This document shows, piece after piece, positions 21,840 through 32,705 of a stretch of 64,000 nucleotides of DNA. The DNA is taken from the NCBI GenBank assembly GCA_002778195.1, contig PCDI01000001.1, forward strand, positions 4,861,869 to 4,925,868, read 5' to 3'. The notes beneath the pieces were generated by a model. It ran no database searches, was not told the DNA's origin, and saw nothing but the letters and a program-made list of their open reading frames with translations. The position numbers and the translations under genes were made by a program. The stretch is from Raffaelea ambrosiae (lineage: Eukaryota > Ascomycota > Sordariomycetes > Ophiostomatales > Ophiostomataceae). How positions within the stretch are numbered: the first letter of the stretch is position 1; each line of letters opens with the position of its first letter.

Positions 21840-23004
21840 ATGCCTGCCATCTCCTTTGCGTCCATCGACATGGTCGATGACAGCGTCGACTTCCGCAAGT
21901 TTACGTCGGCACCTGTCGCCAAGTCCAACGGCTTTGTCAGCACCACCGACATCACAGAGGTCTCTCCGATCACCACCACTGCCAAACAACCCTCACGGCG
22001 AACCCTCCTGCTCGCCCCACCCTCCATCGCCGCGCATGAGGAGAAGCTGCACGCCCTCTTCTCGGTCTACGACCGCGCCACGTCCGACCTGCAGATGCTC
22101 GACCGTCTGGCCGCCGGCTTTGTCACCCTCCCTGCAGCCTCCTATGACCTCGTCCTCGTCCTGACCGGCGCCGATGGCGCCCAGCGTGCGGAGGCTCTGG
22201 AGCTGCTCACCCGCAAGGTCTACACAGCGCTGGTGCCGGCCATGAAGACGAGCGCGCAGCTGCAGTTCCAGGACGGCGCCGGCGTCGCCGCTGGACAGCA
22301 GCAGCGCGAGGCCATCCTGGCGGGTCTGGTCGCGAACAAGGACGGCGTGTTTGAGAAGCCCGAAGAGGAGGAGGTTGTCATCCCGCTGCGTCTGGGCAAG
22401 AAGAAGAAGCCGGCTGCCGCCACCAACGGCACCAATGGTACGAATGGGACCAATGGGGCTGTCGGCATCAACGGCAACGGCATCGCTGCCCCAGCCGTCC
22501 CCAAGACCAAGAAGCGCCCGGCTGTCACTATCGACCTTGGGGACTACAGCGACGGCGACGAGCTCGTGGACGAGGAGGCCATCTTGACTGTCGAGGAGCG
22601 CAACCGGCCACCCCAGCAACGTACGTTATTTTCTTTCCTCGCGCTTTTTCTCTCCTCGCTTCGCTCGTACGATCCTGTGCTAACATCTCCCAGCCCCCGA
22701 GTGCAAGGTCGATGGCCAGAAGCGCCGCAAGCCCTGCAAGGACTGCACCTGCGGCCTTGCCGAGCGCATGGAGGAGGAGGACCGCACCCGCCAGTCCATG
22801 GCCGACCGCGATCTCCGCAACGTCTTCAAGCTCGCCTCCGACGACCTCAACGAGCTGGACTTTACCGTCCAAGGCAAGACCGGCTCGTGCAACAGCTGCT
22901 CGCTCGGTGACGCCTTCCGCTGCTCCACCTGCCCGTACATTGGCCTGCCGCCCTTCAAGCCGGGCGAGGAGGTCAAGATTATGAGCGGGCTGGTACAGTT
23001 GTGA
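21840..23004 (+). CDS. dre2: Fe-S cluster assembly protein Dre2 (anamorsin/CIAPIN1)
   Basis: A component of the cytosolic iron-sulfur assembly machinery; takes electrons from Tah18. 363 residues in two exons: 21840-22620 and 22694-23004 (intron 22621-22693, donor GTACGT, branch CTAAC, acceptor CAG). An N-terminal methyltransferase-like region (about 45-170) is followed by a variable linker with an Asn-Gly-Thr repeat. The C-terminal CIAPIN1 domain carries both cluster sites: C264-x10-C275-x2-C278-x-C280 for the [2Fe-2S] site and C326-x2-C329-x7-C337-x2-C340 for the twin CX2C site. The end PYIGLPPFKPGEEVKI is typical. The intron sits just before the first cluster motif and contains CCTCGCTTCGCTCG (22654-22667). 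The ATG chosen lies after a CACAACACACC leader. Confidence 0.95.
22654..22667 (+). repeat. CCTCGCTTCGCTCG word in the dre2 intron
   Basis: A single copy of the core seen repeatedly in the trs31 and NDUFA12 introns. Confidence 0.7.
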
Positions 23005-23798
23005 GGGGCGCTTTCGGGAAAGAGGAGAGTGCATTGTGTTTTGGATTACGGCGTTTCACGGTTTACGGACTCACAATTGGCGTCATGGTGCATGGAGGGG
23101 GTGTTTATTTATCATGGGGGGGAAACCTACGAAAAGGAGCCCATTTGCATTACATACCACTTTACGAAAAGCAAAAGAAGGCCAAAACATGGGCAAACTC
23201 GGCCGGGCAAACAAATTTTTTTGAACTTAAAAGAGTCGGGGGAAATTTCTTGCCACAACAACTGGGGGGCAAGTAGATAGGACATTGGGTGCAAGAACAA
23301 CATTACAACACTGGATGGGCTGGATTATGCAAGAGGAGTCCTGTTTTGGGAGGTGGTCTTACACACAGGGGGGAAGTGCCCACTGGTCAGGATAGGAGTC
23401 CAGCGATGACTTTTAGTTTTACTTATTATATAGTTTTTGTCTTTTCCGCGACAATACCATTTATTGATCTACCAGCTATCCTGCTGGGGCCTGTCTATCA
23501 TGGTTCTCAAAAAATCGAGTCATCCATTCATGTCCCACCCCGCGCTATTGTGGGCAGTGTTGATACTACTTGTGCACGGCCACAATTTACTGTGCGTTCA
23601 ATGGCAGCCACTTAACGCGTCCAAGTCGCGTCGCAACCCCCACTAACATAATCTGCGACCAGATTCAGAGACGACGTCTATCGAACATATTCGCACATCG
23701 ATTGCTTGCAGATTCCCCTCAATTTTTCCCCCTTCTTTTTCGCCTTGGACTAGATTCCTCTGCACAGCCCATCACAGTTCACAACCCCTCTTCACAGC
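23005..23798. other. spacer between dre2 and pol12
   Basis: No gene. 3' region of dre2 and promoter of pol12; runs of G occur near 23116-23122. Confidence 0.55.
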
Positions 23799-26061
23799 AT
23801 GGCCGACGCCGCTACAGAGGCGCAGCTCAACGAGCGGTTCGCGCCCGGGGGCGGGCAGCAGACACCGCTGGAACCGGACATGGTGCGGCAGCTGGCGTCG
23901 ATTATGAACATGCACGGCTTGCCGGTGGAGGAGCTGTTCTACAAGTGGGAGGCGTACTGCATCAAGATGGACCTGGACGCGGGCGCGCTGTCCATGGAGC
24001 ACCTGCGGGCGTTCAAGCAGGACCTGCAGGACGCGCTGGAGCGGCGGCACCAGGAACAGAAGCAGCAGCACAGCCACCATCTGGGAGGCCAGCACCAGAC
24101 GCGGAGGGGAGACGCAAAGCGGATAGGAGCGACGCCGAGGAATGCGGGCAAGACGGATGTGTTTGGACTGTAAGTAAGGAGTGTGGGGTGGGTGTTGGCA
24201 GAAGAAGGATAAGGGCAGACGAAATCCCGTGATGCCAAGAGAGATCGTATGGGAGAAGAGCTTCCTGATGCTAACTTCTCTCCCAAGACTCGACGGCATT
24301 GTCCCAGCAACACCCAGAACAAACGGCGCGAGTGCTGGCAAGACCAATGGCGGCGGCGGCGGCAGCAGCAGCATCAAGGCCACGCCCGCATCACGCATCA
24401 AGGCCGGCGGCGCCCATGCCGCCAGCTCACCAGACCTGAAGACGCCTACGAGTGGCTTGCGACAACAACAACAACAGCCAGCAGCAGGTGCCGCTGGAAC
24501 CCCTTTCAACGAACGCCCCAACGCCGGCGAGGTCGTCGAGATCCTCAACCAGCAGCTCCCGGCGGCGGAGCCCCCCCTGGTGCCCTTTGCGCAGTCGCGG
24601 ATCAAGCTCACGGCGGGCTCGGACCAGAAGAAGCTCGCGTACAAGCCGCTGGCGATGAAGCTGTCGGAGGCCTCGGAGATTCTGGACGACCGCATCGACG
24701 CGTTCACGACGCTCGTCATGGACCACCACGGCATCGACTACGAGGCGTTTGGCAGCGCGGCCAGCCAGGGCACGCCGGCCGAGATTGTGGCCGTCGGCCG
24801 CATCGCGTCGGACGCGCCCGCGGGCAAGCTCAACGCCGCGTCGCTCGTGCTGGAGACGTCGCGCCGCATGGGCGCCGGGCGGCGCGTGCCGCTGGACCTG
24901 GGCCGGCTGGGCGGCGCGTACCAGTTCTTCCCCGGCCAGATCGTGGCCCTGCGCGGGAGCAACACGTCGGGCCACGCGTTTGTGGTCAGCCAGGTGCTGG
25001 AGCTGCCGCTGCTGCCCAACGCGGCGTCCACGCAGGACGCGTTGCGGGCCACGCGCCAGCGGATGGGCGGCGGGGACGACGGCGATGACGACGGCAACAA
25101 CAACATGGCACTGGACGGCGAACGTGCTCCGGTGTGGCCCCTCCAGATTCTGTTCGCGTCGGGCCCCTACACGGCGGACGACAACCTCGACTTTGAGCCG
25201 CTGCATGCGCTCTGCAGCCTGGCGGGCGACACGGCGGTCGACGCGCTCGTGCTGACGGGCCCCTTTCTGGACGCGGACCACCCGCTGATCGCGTCGGGCG
25301 ACTTTGACCTGCCAGACGAGCTGCTGGCGCAGGACAGTGGCGGATTCGACCCCGACACGGCCACGATGAACACGGTGTTCCGGTTCCTGGTGGCGCCGGC
25401 GCTGCAGCGACTGGCGGCGGCGAACCCGTCGGTGACGATTCTGATGGTGCCGTCGGTGCGGGACGTGCTGGACAAGCACGTGTCGTGGCCGCAGGACGCG
25501 GCGCTGGCGCCGCGGAAGCGCGAGCTGGGGCTGCCCAAGGCGGCCAAGATTGTGGGCAACCCGATGACGCTGTCGATGAACGAGATGGTGGTGGGCCTGT
25601 CGGCGCAGGACATTCTGTGGGAGCTGCGGCACGAGGAGCTGGCGGGCGGGCGGGTGGCCGACCCGAACGCGGTGTCGCGCGCCTGCCGGTACCTGCTGGA
25701 GCAGCGGCACTACTTCCCGCTGTTCCCGCCGGTGGACCGGCGCGCGCTGCCGCGGACGGGCGTGACGGACGACGAGGGCCTGGCGACGGGAGCGATGCTG
25801 GACACGAGCTACCTGAAGCTGGGGGAGATGGTGAACGTGCGGCCGGACGTGCTGGTGGTGCCGAGCGCGCTGCCGCCGTTTGCCAAGGTGGTGGAGAGCG
25901 TGCTGGTGATCAACCCGGGGTACCTGTCGAGGCGGCGGGGCGCGGGGACGTATGCGAAGATGACGGTGTATCCGCCGGCGACGGCGGACGGGGCGGATGC
26001 GGGCGAGATGGTGGGCCACAAGATCTTTGAGCGGGCACGGGTTGAGATTACGAGGATTTAG
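23799..26061 (+). CDS. pol12: DNA polymerase alpha subunit B (Pol12)
   Basis: The non-catalytic second subunit of DNA polymerase alpha-primase, needed for replication initiation and telomere capping. 714 residues in two exons: 23799-24169 and 24288-26061 (intron 24170-24287, donor GTAAGT, branch GCTAAC, acceptor AAG). The N-terminal helical domain (MVRQLASIMNMHGLPVEELF, WEAYCIKMDLD) is followed across the junction by VFGLLDGIVPATPRTNG, a conserved short region. A disordered Gln/Gly/Ser linker leads to the OB and calcineurin-like phosphoesterase-type region (PLQILFASGPYTADDNLDFE, LVLTGPFLDADHPLI, ILMVPSVRDVL, KIVGNPMTLSMNEM) that is inactive in B subunits. The C-terminus PFAKVVESVLVINPGYLSRR is diagnostic. 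Codon use is strongly G/C at third positions, which produces long open antisense frames. Confidence 0.95.
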
Positions 26062-26310
26062 GGGGGGGAGAAGAGGAAAGAGGAAAAATGAAGATGCGAG
26101 GAAGAGAAAGGAAAGGGCATAAATACTCAGATACGAAACGGGACAAGACATGGCTACGAAAGACCTGTGTGACGTGTAACTCATTATTCTGTACTTGGAC
26201 GGTATATGTATTTGGGGGTTTTATTTTTATTTTTATTTGAGAAGGAGAGGACTGTGCTGGCATGTGGATGGTAGTTTGTCTTCTCGCCCAGTTCCGCAAG
26301 GCCCCGGGGC

Positions 26311-27309
26311 TTAGGATCCCGGCAGGTCGCCGCCCACGAAGCCGGCCAGACTGCTGCACGCGAGATAGTTGTTCTCGAGGAACGGCGTGGCCACCTGCAG
26401 GCCGACGACGCCGGCAAACGTCGTCTCCGGCTGGCCGTCGAACAAGTTGGCCAGACGCACCGTGCCGCGGACCGCCCTCGGGTCCGTGTACGGCGACGCC
26501 GGGAAGAAGGCCGCCGTGTCAAAGAAGCGGAGCTGGCTGTCGCAGGAGCTGCCGTTGCCAAAGAGGGGCTGCTGGGTGGCGTTGCGGAAGAAGCGGAGCA
26601 GCGCCGGCGTGTCGTGGTCGTCGCCGCCGCCGCCCCCCTCCTTGGCCGACGAGACGAGATGCAGCGCGACCGACGACGACTGGCTGCCGGTGGCGGCAAA
26701 CGCGGTCTTGGTCCTGTCGTCGTCGTCGTCGTCGTCGTCCGCATACGCGTAGGCCGCACAGGGGGGCTCCATGGTGGCCGCCTCGACGACGATGCCGTAG
26801 GCCGCGGCGCCCGCGAGGGGCACGTCGCTGCTGGCCTGGATCAGCAGGTGCGGCTGCCAGCAGAAGGTCGAGTAGCCGTCGCCCAGCAGGTCCAGGAAGG
26901 GAAACTGGAGGCCGACGCGGGCAAAGTCGGGGGTGGAGTAGTTGGCGGCGGCGACCTGGATGTCGTGGTCGAGGACCGCCTGGAGGACGAGCGGATACGT
27001 GCCCTCGGGCAAGATGGTCGCGGGGAGGAGGCCGGCGTAGGCATTGGTCAAGATGGGCCATGAGCTGGGGGTGATGCGGCGGGCCGTGTCCAGCGGGATG
27101 GGGATGACGAGGAGGGTGGCGTTGATGAGGCCGGTGACATTGCCGGGGTACGTGGTGGCAATGGGGTTGGGCAAGTTGTAGTCGTCGGGGTTGCATGTGG
27201 CCGAAGGCGACGAGGAGGAGGAGGAGGAGGAGGAGGAGGAGACCCCTGTCGCGAGAGCCAGCAGGGGCATCCAGAGAGAGACAACCGCTCCCAAGTATGA
27301 GAGAGCCAT
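26311..27309 (-). CDS. secreted protein of unknown function
   Basis: A 332-residue frame beginning with a signal peptide (hydrophobic core at about 5-21, likely cleavage near residue 22), then a poly-Ser run encoded by (GAG)n on the plus strand. The mature part has several NxS/T sites (NVT, NAT, NYS, NAT, NGS) and a few Cys, fitting an exported glycoprotein. LLVIPIPLDTARRITPSSWP, followed by AYAGLLPATILPEG and a later GLQVATPFLENNYLAC, faintly recalls acetoacetate-decarboxylase-like fungal proteins, but the catalytic Lys is not evident, so no function is assigned. An acidic Asp repeat sits mid-protein. It lies tail to tail with pol12 (250-base gap). Confidence 0.7.
   Translation of the reverse strand: MALSYLGAVVSLWMPLLALATGVSSSSSSSSSSSPSATCNPDDYNLPNPIATTYPGNVTGLINATLLVIPIPLDTARRITPSSWPILTNAYAGLLPATILPEGTYPLVLQAVLDHDIQVAAANYSTPDFARVGLQFPFLDLLGDGYSTFCWQPHLLIQASSDVPLAGAAAYGIVVEAATMEPPCAAYAYADDDDDDDDRTKTAFAATGSQSSSVALHLVSSAKEGGGGGDDHDTPALLRFFRNATQQPLFGNGSSCDSQLRFFDTAAFFPASPYTDPRAVRGTVRLANLFDGQPETTFAGVVGLQVATPFLENNYLACSSLAGFVGGDLPGS
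27199..27242 (-). repeat. (GAG)n microsatellite coding for poly-Ser
   Basis: Trinucleotide repeat at the start of the mature secreted protein, giving 11 Ser in a row. Confidence 0.85.
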
Positions 27310-28216
27310 GCCGAATCCGATTCCTGGTTATGGATGAGAGACAGAGAGATAGAGAGAGAGAGAGAGAGATCTTTCTTGTGGGTGTGGAGGTAAAGCCGAA
27401 GACGGACGGCCAGGACATGAGCAGCATGGCAGCTTGTTATAAGTGCACGGGAGGTTCCACGATGCTACCCTTGTCGGCAACACTCTCACGATAGCTGGGA
27501 TGACAGGCAGGCAGGCCATGTTCATCCTATTTTTACATTGGGCCGCAAGGCGTCGCCATCATTTGACCCTCCAATAGGGTCTGGTCTGAGCAAGTTGTGT
27601 CCGCATTGGGGGTTTCTGACAGGGCCTATGCGGTCATCTGTATCCATAGCGCGCGAAGCATAGCGATGTGGTTGGACAGCCGGGCCAGCGTTCGGCGGAT
27701 GCGTCCAGATCCGAGCCGCGGTGGGAACAACGAATGGAGGTGGAGATGGTTGCATGGTGGCTTCCGGATTGGCACCTCCTTGCAGAGGGAGTGCATCCTC
27801 CTGCACGGGATCTGCAGGACAATGAACGGATGGTGAGAATGAACAAGACGGTGAAGAGTGCAGGGATCAGAATCAAGACAAAAAAAGAGGAGGGTATGAG
27901 ACAAGACATTCAGCTTGAGAAACATTCAGTTCTGCAAGGTTTTTTTTCTTTTCTTCTTTCTCTTTTTCTTTTTCTTTCTTTCTCTTTTCGTTATTCTTTT
28001 CGTCTCTTGGAGTTTCTTTCCTTTTTTTTCTTTCTCATTTTCTCATTTTCTCATTTTCTTTCTTTCTTTCTCTCTTTTTTCTTCTCTTTCTTGCTTCTTC
28101 TACTTGCTTCATTTTGTACAACTGCATACATCCTCCTCACTTCCGTCTTTCTTTCTACCCAGTCCTATCTCCCCCCCCTTGCCTCCTCATCACTGTCCAG
28201 CTCCTGCTCCCTTTCC
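27310..28216. other. spacer with GA and pyrimidine tracts
   Basis: Promoter of the secreted-protein gene and 3' side of the GH5 gene. (GA)n lies at about 27339-27369 in the presumed leader. A 150-base T/C tract (TTTCT-type) runs from about 27939 to 28090. No gene is supported. Confidence 0.6.
27939..28090 (+). repeat. polypyrimidine tract
   Basis: About 150 bases of almost pure T and C (TTTCTTTC, TCTCATTTTC units), downstream of the GH5 stop codon. Confidence 0.8.
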
Positions 28217-29479
28217 TCACCCCCTCTTCCTTTCCGTCAACACCTCCTCTCCGCTGCTCACCCGCGCCGGCCCCGTCCACTGCAGCTTCGCCGGCACCCC
28301 CGCCTGGATCGTCTCCTTCCACACCGTCTCGTACAGCCCCGGCTGCCCGCCGTCCGCCGCGCTGCCCGGCTCCAGACTGCCCCAGTGCGCCCCGTCCGAG
28401 CAGCACGGGCTGCTCGTGCCCCACAGCGGGCCCGCCGCCCACGCTGTCCAGCCCAGGTAGGCGTCGCTGTGTTCGGCCATGTACGCGAGCATGCGCGCCA
28501 GCATGGGCCCGCAGACGGTGGCGTTGCTGGCGCCGAACTCGGTCACGAACGCCTTGAGGCGCTGCTGGCGGAGCCAGGCGGTGACGGCGTCGAGGTTGGC
28601 GGCGGGCTCGGCGGCGCAGGCGGCGTGGGAGCCGCTGTAGTCGACGTCGAGGTACTCGTGGATGTCGATGGCGGTGTTGTTGAGGGGGTCGTGCAGGCGG
28701 CCCAGCCAGAGGGCCGAGGCCTCGGCGCCGCCCTGGGTCCAGGCGTGGCCGCCGGTCCAGGCATTGCCGGGGGCGATGATGAGGTTGGAGGCGACGGGGT
28801 CTGCCGAGGACCCCAAACTCGAGGCGGGCGCCGAGGACGCCGAGGACGTATTCCGGATGGCGTCGACGGCGGCTTGCAGGTTGGCCAGCAAGAGGGCGCT
28901 CGGCATGTCGTGCGGCTCGTTCATCAGGCCAAAGAGGACCTTTTCGTTGTCGGCGAAGCGGCCGGCCAGCGCGCCCCAGAAGGCGGCAAACTGGGCCGTC
29001 GTGGCGGCCGCCGGGTCGGACGCGTTGCCGATGACGCTGCCCGACATGGGCTGGTGCGACGGGTCGTTGTAGCGCATGTAGTTGTGCGGGTCCAGGATGC
29101 AGTAGGCGCCCTTGGTGCGCGTGATGTAGTCGACGGCCTGCTTCAGCAGGGCAAAATGGGTTTCGTTGAAGACGGCGCCCAGTCCGCGTCCCGGTCCGGC
29201 GGCGGAGGCGGGGGTCCCCGGCGGACAGAGCCGCTCCAGCAAAAAGGCCACGCGGAACAGGTTCACGCCGTGGGTGTCGACAAACACGTCCACCGTCGAC
29301 TCGTTGATGAAGGCATAGTCGACGCCGAAGCGGCCGGGGAGACCGGTGCCGCGGACGGCCTGGTCGCTCCAGACGCCAAACTCGCCGCCCGACTCGGCGA
29401 CGCCAGCAAAGAAGAGAGCCGCCGAGACGGGCGACAGCAGGAGCGAGACGAGGACACACGGCCACGCACAGAGCTTCAT
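28217..29479 (-). CDS. GH5 endoglucanase-like glycoside hydrolase, secreted
   Basis: Endo-acting beta-glucan hydrolase of family GH5, most like the fungal GH5_5 cellulases. 420 residues, intron-less, with a signal peptide MKLCAWPCVLVSLLLSPVSA and likely cleavage after residue 20. TIM-barrel landmarks are in order: ESGGEFG (29-35), FRVAFLLERL (75-84), ILDPHNYMRYN (about 128-138), LMNEPHDMP with the acid/base Glu188 after Asn187, IDIHEYLD (His274, Tyr276), FVTEFGASN with the nucleophile Glu314, and GWTAWAAGPLWG. All expected catalytic residues are present. No cellulose-binding module is seen. The N-terminus starts directly with the barrel. The promoter holds an 11-base minisatellite. Activity on cellulose versus other beta-glucans cannot be told. 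Confidence 0.9.
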   Translation of the reverse strand: MKLCAWPCVLVSLLLSPVSAALFFAGVAESGGEFGVWSDQAVRGTGLPGRFGVDYAFINESTVDVFVDTHGVNLFRVAFLLERLCPPGTPASAAGPGRGLGAVFNETHFALLKQAVDYITRTKGAYCILDPHNYMRYNDPSHQPMSGSVIGNASDPAAATTAQFAAFWGALAGRFADNEKVLFGLMNEPHDMPSALLLANLQAAVDAIRNTSSASSAPASSLGSSADPVASNLIIAPGNAWTGGHAWTQGGAEASALWLGRLHDPLNNTAIDIHEYLDVDYSGSHAACAAEPAANLDAVTAWLRQQRLKAFVTEFGASNATVCGPMLARMLAYMAEHSDAYLGWTAWAAGPLWGTSSPCCSDGAHWGSLEPGSAADGGQPGLYETVWKETIQAGVPAKLQWTGPARVSSGEEVLTERKRG

Positions 29480-30057
29480 GGCGGGAGAGAGACGGGGGGG
29501 GAAAGGGAAGGGAACCAACAGATCAGGAAGAGAGCCGAGTCACGAACACAGCGAGAACAGAGTGAGAAACAACGAGAACACGGCGAGAACACGGCGAGAA
29601 CACGGCGAGAACACGGCGAGAAACAGGGGGGACACACCGAGAAACAACGAGAAACAGCGAGAAACAGCAAGAAACAGGGGGAACACAGCGAGAAACAGCG
29701 AGTTATATGCTTTTTTCCTCCATCTAAACCGTGTGGCCCATGCTATATCATATACACATATCAACAAAGATCGACAGGCAGCCAGGAGAGAGCTGAGAGC
29801 GATGGGATGGATGATTGCCCGGAGCTGCCTCCAGGCGCCCCAACACTGTGCCTGAATGCTGCAAGGCTAATTCGTCCCCTGGTAGACCGGCGCCATCGAC
29901 CCGTCTCGCCCAACGGGACGGAAATGAATCTTCCGCGGCACGAACGTGGGGTATAGTATGCCACTGCGCAAAAAAACAGGTCGTACGGGTGCTTGGGTGC
30001 TTTCAAAGGGCGCAACCCCTCCAGGAGGCTCCTAGGGCCCCCCTCCCAGGAGACTTC
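29480..30057. other. GH5 promoter and pgs1 3' region
   Basis: No gene. Dominated by the minisatellite at about 29545-29705. Confidence 0.6.
29545..29705 (+). repeat. GAGAACACGGC minisatellite upstream of the GH5 gene
   Basis: Four perfect 11-base units at about 29573-29620, continuing into degenerate GAGAAACAGC/GAGAAACAAC units to about 29705. The array begins about 70 bases from the GH5 start codon. Confidence 0.85.
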
Positions 30058-32275
30058 TCAGAGGGCACCACCCACCGCTTGCACAATCCACATGGCGATC
30101 TGGACGTGCAGGCGCACCCGCCGCTCGGGCTGCGCAAAGTCGTCCCGCGTCACCGCCTGGGCGTGCTTCTGCAGCCACTGCTCTTCCGCGGCCAGGCGCG
30201 CCTGCAGGGCCGCGTTCTGCGTCACCACGAGCGCGTTGGCCTCCAGGTCCAGCGAGTAGCTGCGCTTCGTGTAGTTGGAGCTGCCCACGAGGGTGAGCGC
30301 GGGCCCGGGCCCGGCCGCGGGCAACGTCACCCACAGCCCCTTGGCGTGGTAGGTCCACCCGCCCGGCTGGCCGACGGTCCCGTGGCGCCACTCCTTGAGC
30401 GTGATGGACGCCGCCCGCCCGTGGCGGTGGACCGACCGGAGAAACCGGTGCGCCAACAAGGTGTAGGCGTCGGGCAGCATGCCGGACACGCCGCGCGACT
30501 GGTAGAAGCCGTTGGCATAGGGCGACGCCGTGATGACATGGTTGCCTTGCCGGGCGGCCGTGGACAGCAGCAGCTTGGTCAGCGAGGGCGCCGGGTTGAA
30601 GTAGCCGGCCGTGAAGGTCCACGAGGCGCCGGCGTACGGGGGCTGCGCCAGCGTCTGCAGGACATGGGTGATGGCCGGCCGCTCGGTCGAGCAGTCCGGC
30701 CGCAGCAGCTGCGTCATCTGGGCGAGCACATAGACGGAGGTGTCGGGCGGCGGATCAGTGTTGTCGCTGGCGCGCGATCCCGCGGCGGCGGCAGCCGAGG
30801 ACGCCAAAGGCGCCATGAGGGCGCGGAGGACGCCCGTGGTCTTGTCGACAAAGGCGCCCGGGTCCTCCAGCGGCGACGGCGCCGGGTTGGTGTCGGGCCA
30901 GGCGAGGGTGAAGCCGGCCGGGTCGCCGGGCGCCGGCTGGACCAGGAAGCTGATCGAGGAGACCGCCTGGTGCATCTGCCAGTAGAAGTCGGTCAGGTCG
31001 CGCGAGGCGAAGAGGTGGTAGCGGTCCTGCCGGTTGGTGAAGTAGTCGGTGGAGAGGTTGGCGCTGGGCCAGATGGCATGTTAGAAGAAGAAGACACAGT
31101 CCGGGGGAGAGTTTGCTTGCCGGGCCCAGTCGAGCCTGTTGGGGGAGGATGTGCCTGGCCAGGCAGGCGGTCTTCTTGCTCACCCCGATAACAAAATCTC
31201 GTCGTCGGCGCCGTACAGCTTCATGTGCTGCAGCCCCCAGCCCTCGTTGATGCGCTTCGGCACGTACTTCTTGCGCAGCCCCGTCAGGTTCGGCGTGTGG
31301 TACATGCGCAGCTCGACGCGGTCCGCGCCGAACTCGTCGACGAGCGGCGCCAGCAGCGAGGCGCACGACGGGTCGGGGGCTTCGCGCGTGCCGCGCAGCG
31401 CGTCCGTGAGGATGTAGAGCTTGAGCCCGGGCTTGGCCCGGAGGGCTTCTTGGAGGGTGGTGATCTGGACATGTCCGTTTAGCGCCAGACCCGGGTAGCC
31501 CCGCAGATGCTTCCACATCCCAACATACCAGCTCCTTTTCGGATTTCCCAATGTAGAGTGTCGACAGAAAGATGCGATGCTCGGCTTTGCGAATCATGGA
31601 CTAAGCTGTCAGAATGGAGCCCCTACAACGGCAAACGGAACCCCCCCCCACCTTGAGCGTCTCGTAGAACTCGGCCGGCGTCTCGAGGATCTGCACCTGC
31701 GACCCGTGGATGCGGAAGCGCGGCGCAAGGCGGTCCAGCTTCTCGACAAACGGCGCCAGCAGGAGAGCCCCGGCAGCCGCCGAGGTGCCGGCCACGCTGG
31801 CCACCATCCGGGCCTTGGTGGGCTTCACCGGTGCTTTGGCAGCGGGTCGAGACGACGACGACGACGACGACATGCGACGACTGCTTGCGCTGCCCCATGC
31901 TGTACGACTACCACCGCCGCCACCACTGCTGGCCGTCGTGCCATGACTTCGCGCTGCTCCTCCTGGCCGGCATCGCCCAGGCGGCCGACACGTCTTCCAT
32001 GCCAAGGATGGACTGCTCCCGTTTGCGTTTCTGCTGCTTGTGCTGCATCGACGGGCCGATACGACTGCGTGGACATGTGCATGTGCGTGTGGCGGCGACG
32101 AGGCGCAGCAGCTGTCACCGCGGCTGGCAAGAAGAAGGAAGCGTCGATAAGACGGAGAAGAAGAGCGTCCCCAAGTGCTGCTGCTCCACGAAGGCCGTGC
32201 TGGCCTGGCCAGTGATGGCGGCGACGGCGGCAGAGAGTGGACGGCGGAGCATCGTGCCAGGCGCCGGGCAATCAT
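30058..32275 (-). CDS. pgs1: phosphatidylglycerophosphate synthase Pgs1, mitochondrial
   Basis: CDP-diacylglycerol:glycerol-3-phosphate 3-phosphatidyltransferase, the committed step of phosphatidylglycerol and cardiolipin synthesis in mitochondria. 660 residues in four exons: 32275-31652, 31600-31529, 31464-31184, 31063-30058 (introns of 51, 64 and 120 bases, all GT/AG). The joined frame restores FLSTLYIGKSEKEL, the first phospholipase-D motif HMKLYGADD (His312, Lys314, Asp319), GANLSTDYFTNRQDRYHLF across the last junction, and the second motif YHAKGLWV with GSSNYTKRS. The N-terminus (MIARRLARCSAV) is Arg/Ser-rich without acidic residues, like a mitochondrial presequence, and is long (about 150 residues before the domain) with a poly-Ser run; a shorter start at the Met before that run is possible. 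Divergent from NDUFA12. Confidence 0.94.
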
Positions 32276-32705
32276 GTCCGGCGAAGAGGGCGAAGGAAAA
32301 AGGAGCCAAAGGCGCGGGAAAAAAAAAAAAAAAAGGAAATTTCAACCAGGGCAGGCCGAATGACAAGATCCTCCTGGCACTGTCAATGGAGGGCGCTCTT
32401 CTATTTTTCTTTGGGCTTTCTCTTATCGCGATTTCGGCTCTCTGCTTCTGCCCGTTGTGGTTGGTCGCCGCTGCCTTTGGGTGGGTGAGAAAACGGAGCT
32501 CTACGATTGGCTGGAATCCAGACTCGCCAGGACCCACACTGACCGATTCCTCCGTGCCCTCTCGAAAACGAAAGCGCATCGGGAAAAACAGTCCATTCTG
32601 CTTGTCTTTCGACGTCACTTCTCAGCGACTCCGACACCACCCCCCCTTCCCTCCCCCACGAACTCTGACGGATACCCTGCGAGACCTGCTCTCGACCCAA
32701 CAGCC
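32276..32705. promoter_or_regulatory. bidirectional pgs1/NDUFA12 promoter with a CCAAT box
   Basis: 430 bases between two divergent nuclear genes for mitochondrial inner-membrane proteins. ATTGG at 32506-32510 is a CCAAT box in reverse orientation about 200 bases from both starts, a plausible HAP-complex site. An A-run lies at about 32320-32334. Confidence 0.5.

Noticed and set aside
24427..26184. Minus-strand open frame of 585 codons opposite pol12
   Set aside because: Antisense shadow; Arg/His-rich with no recognisable motif.
27668..29956. Plus-strand open frame of 762 codons over the pyrimidine tract and the GH5 gene
   Set aside because: Runs through low-complexity T/C sequence and the antisense of a clear GH5 gene; no domain.
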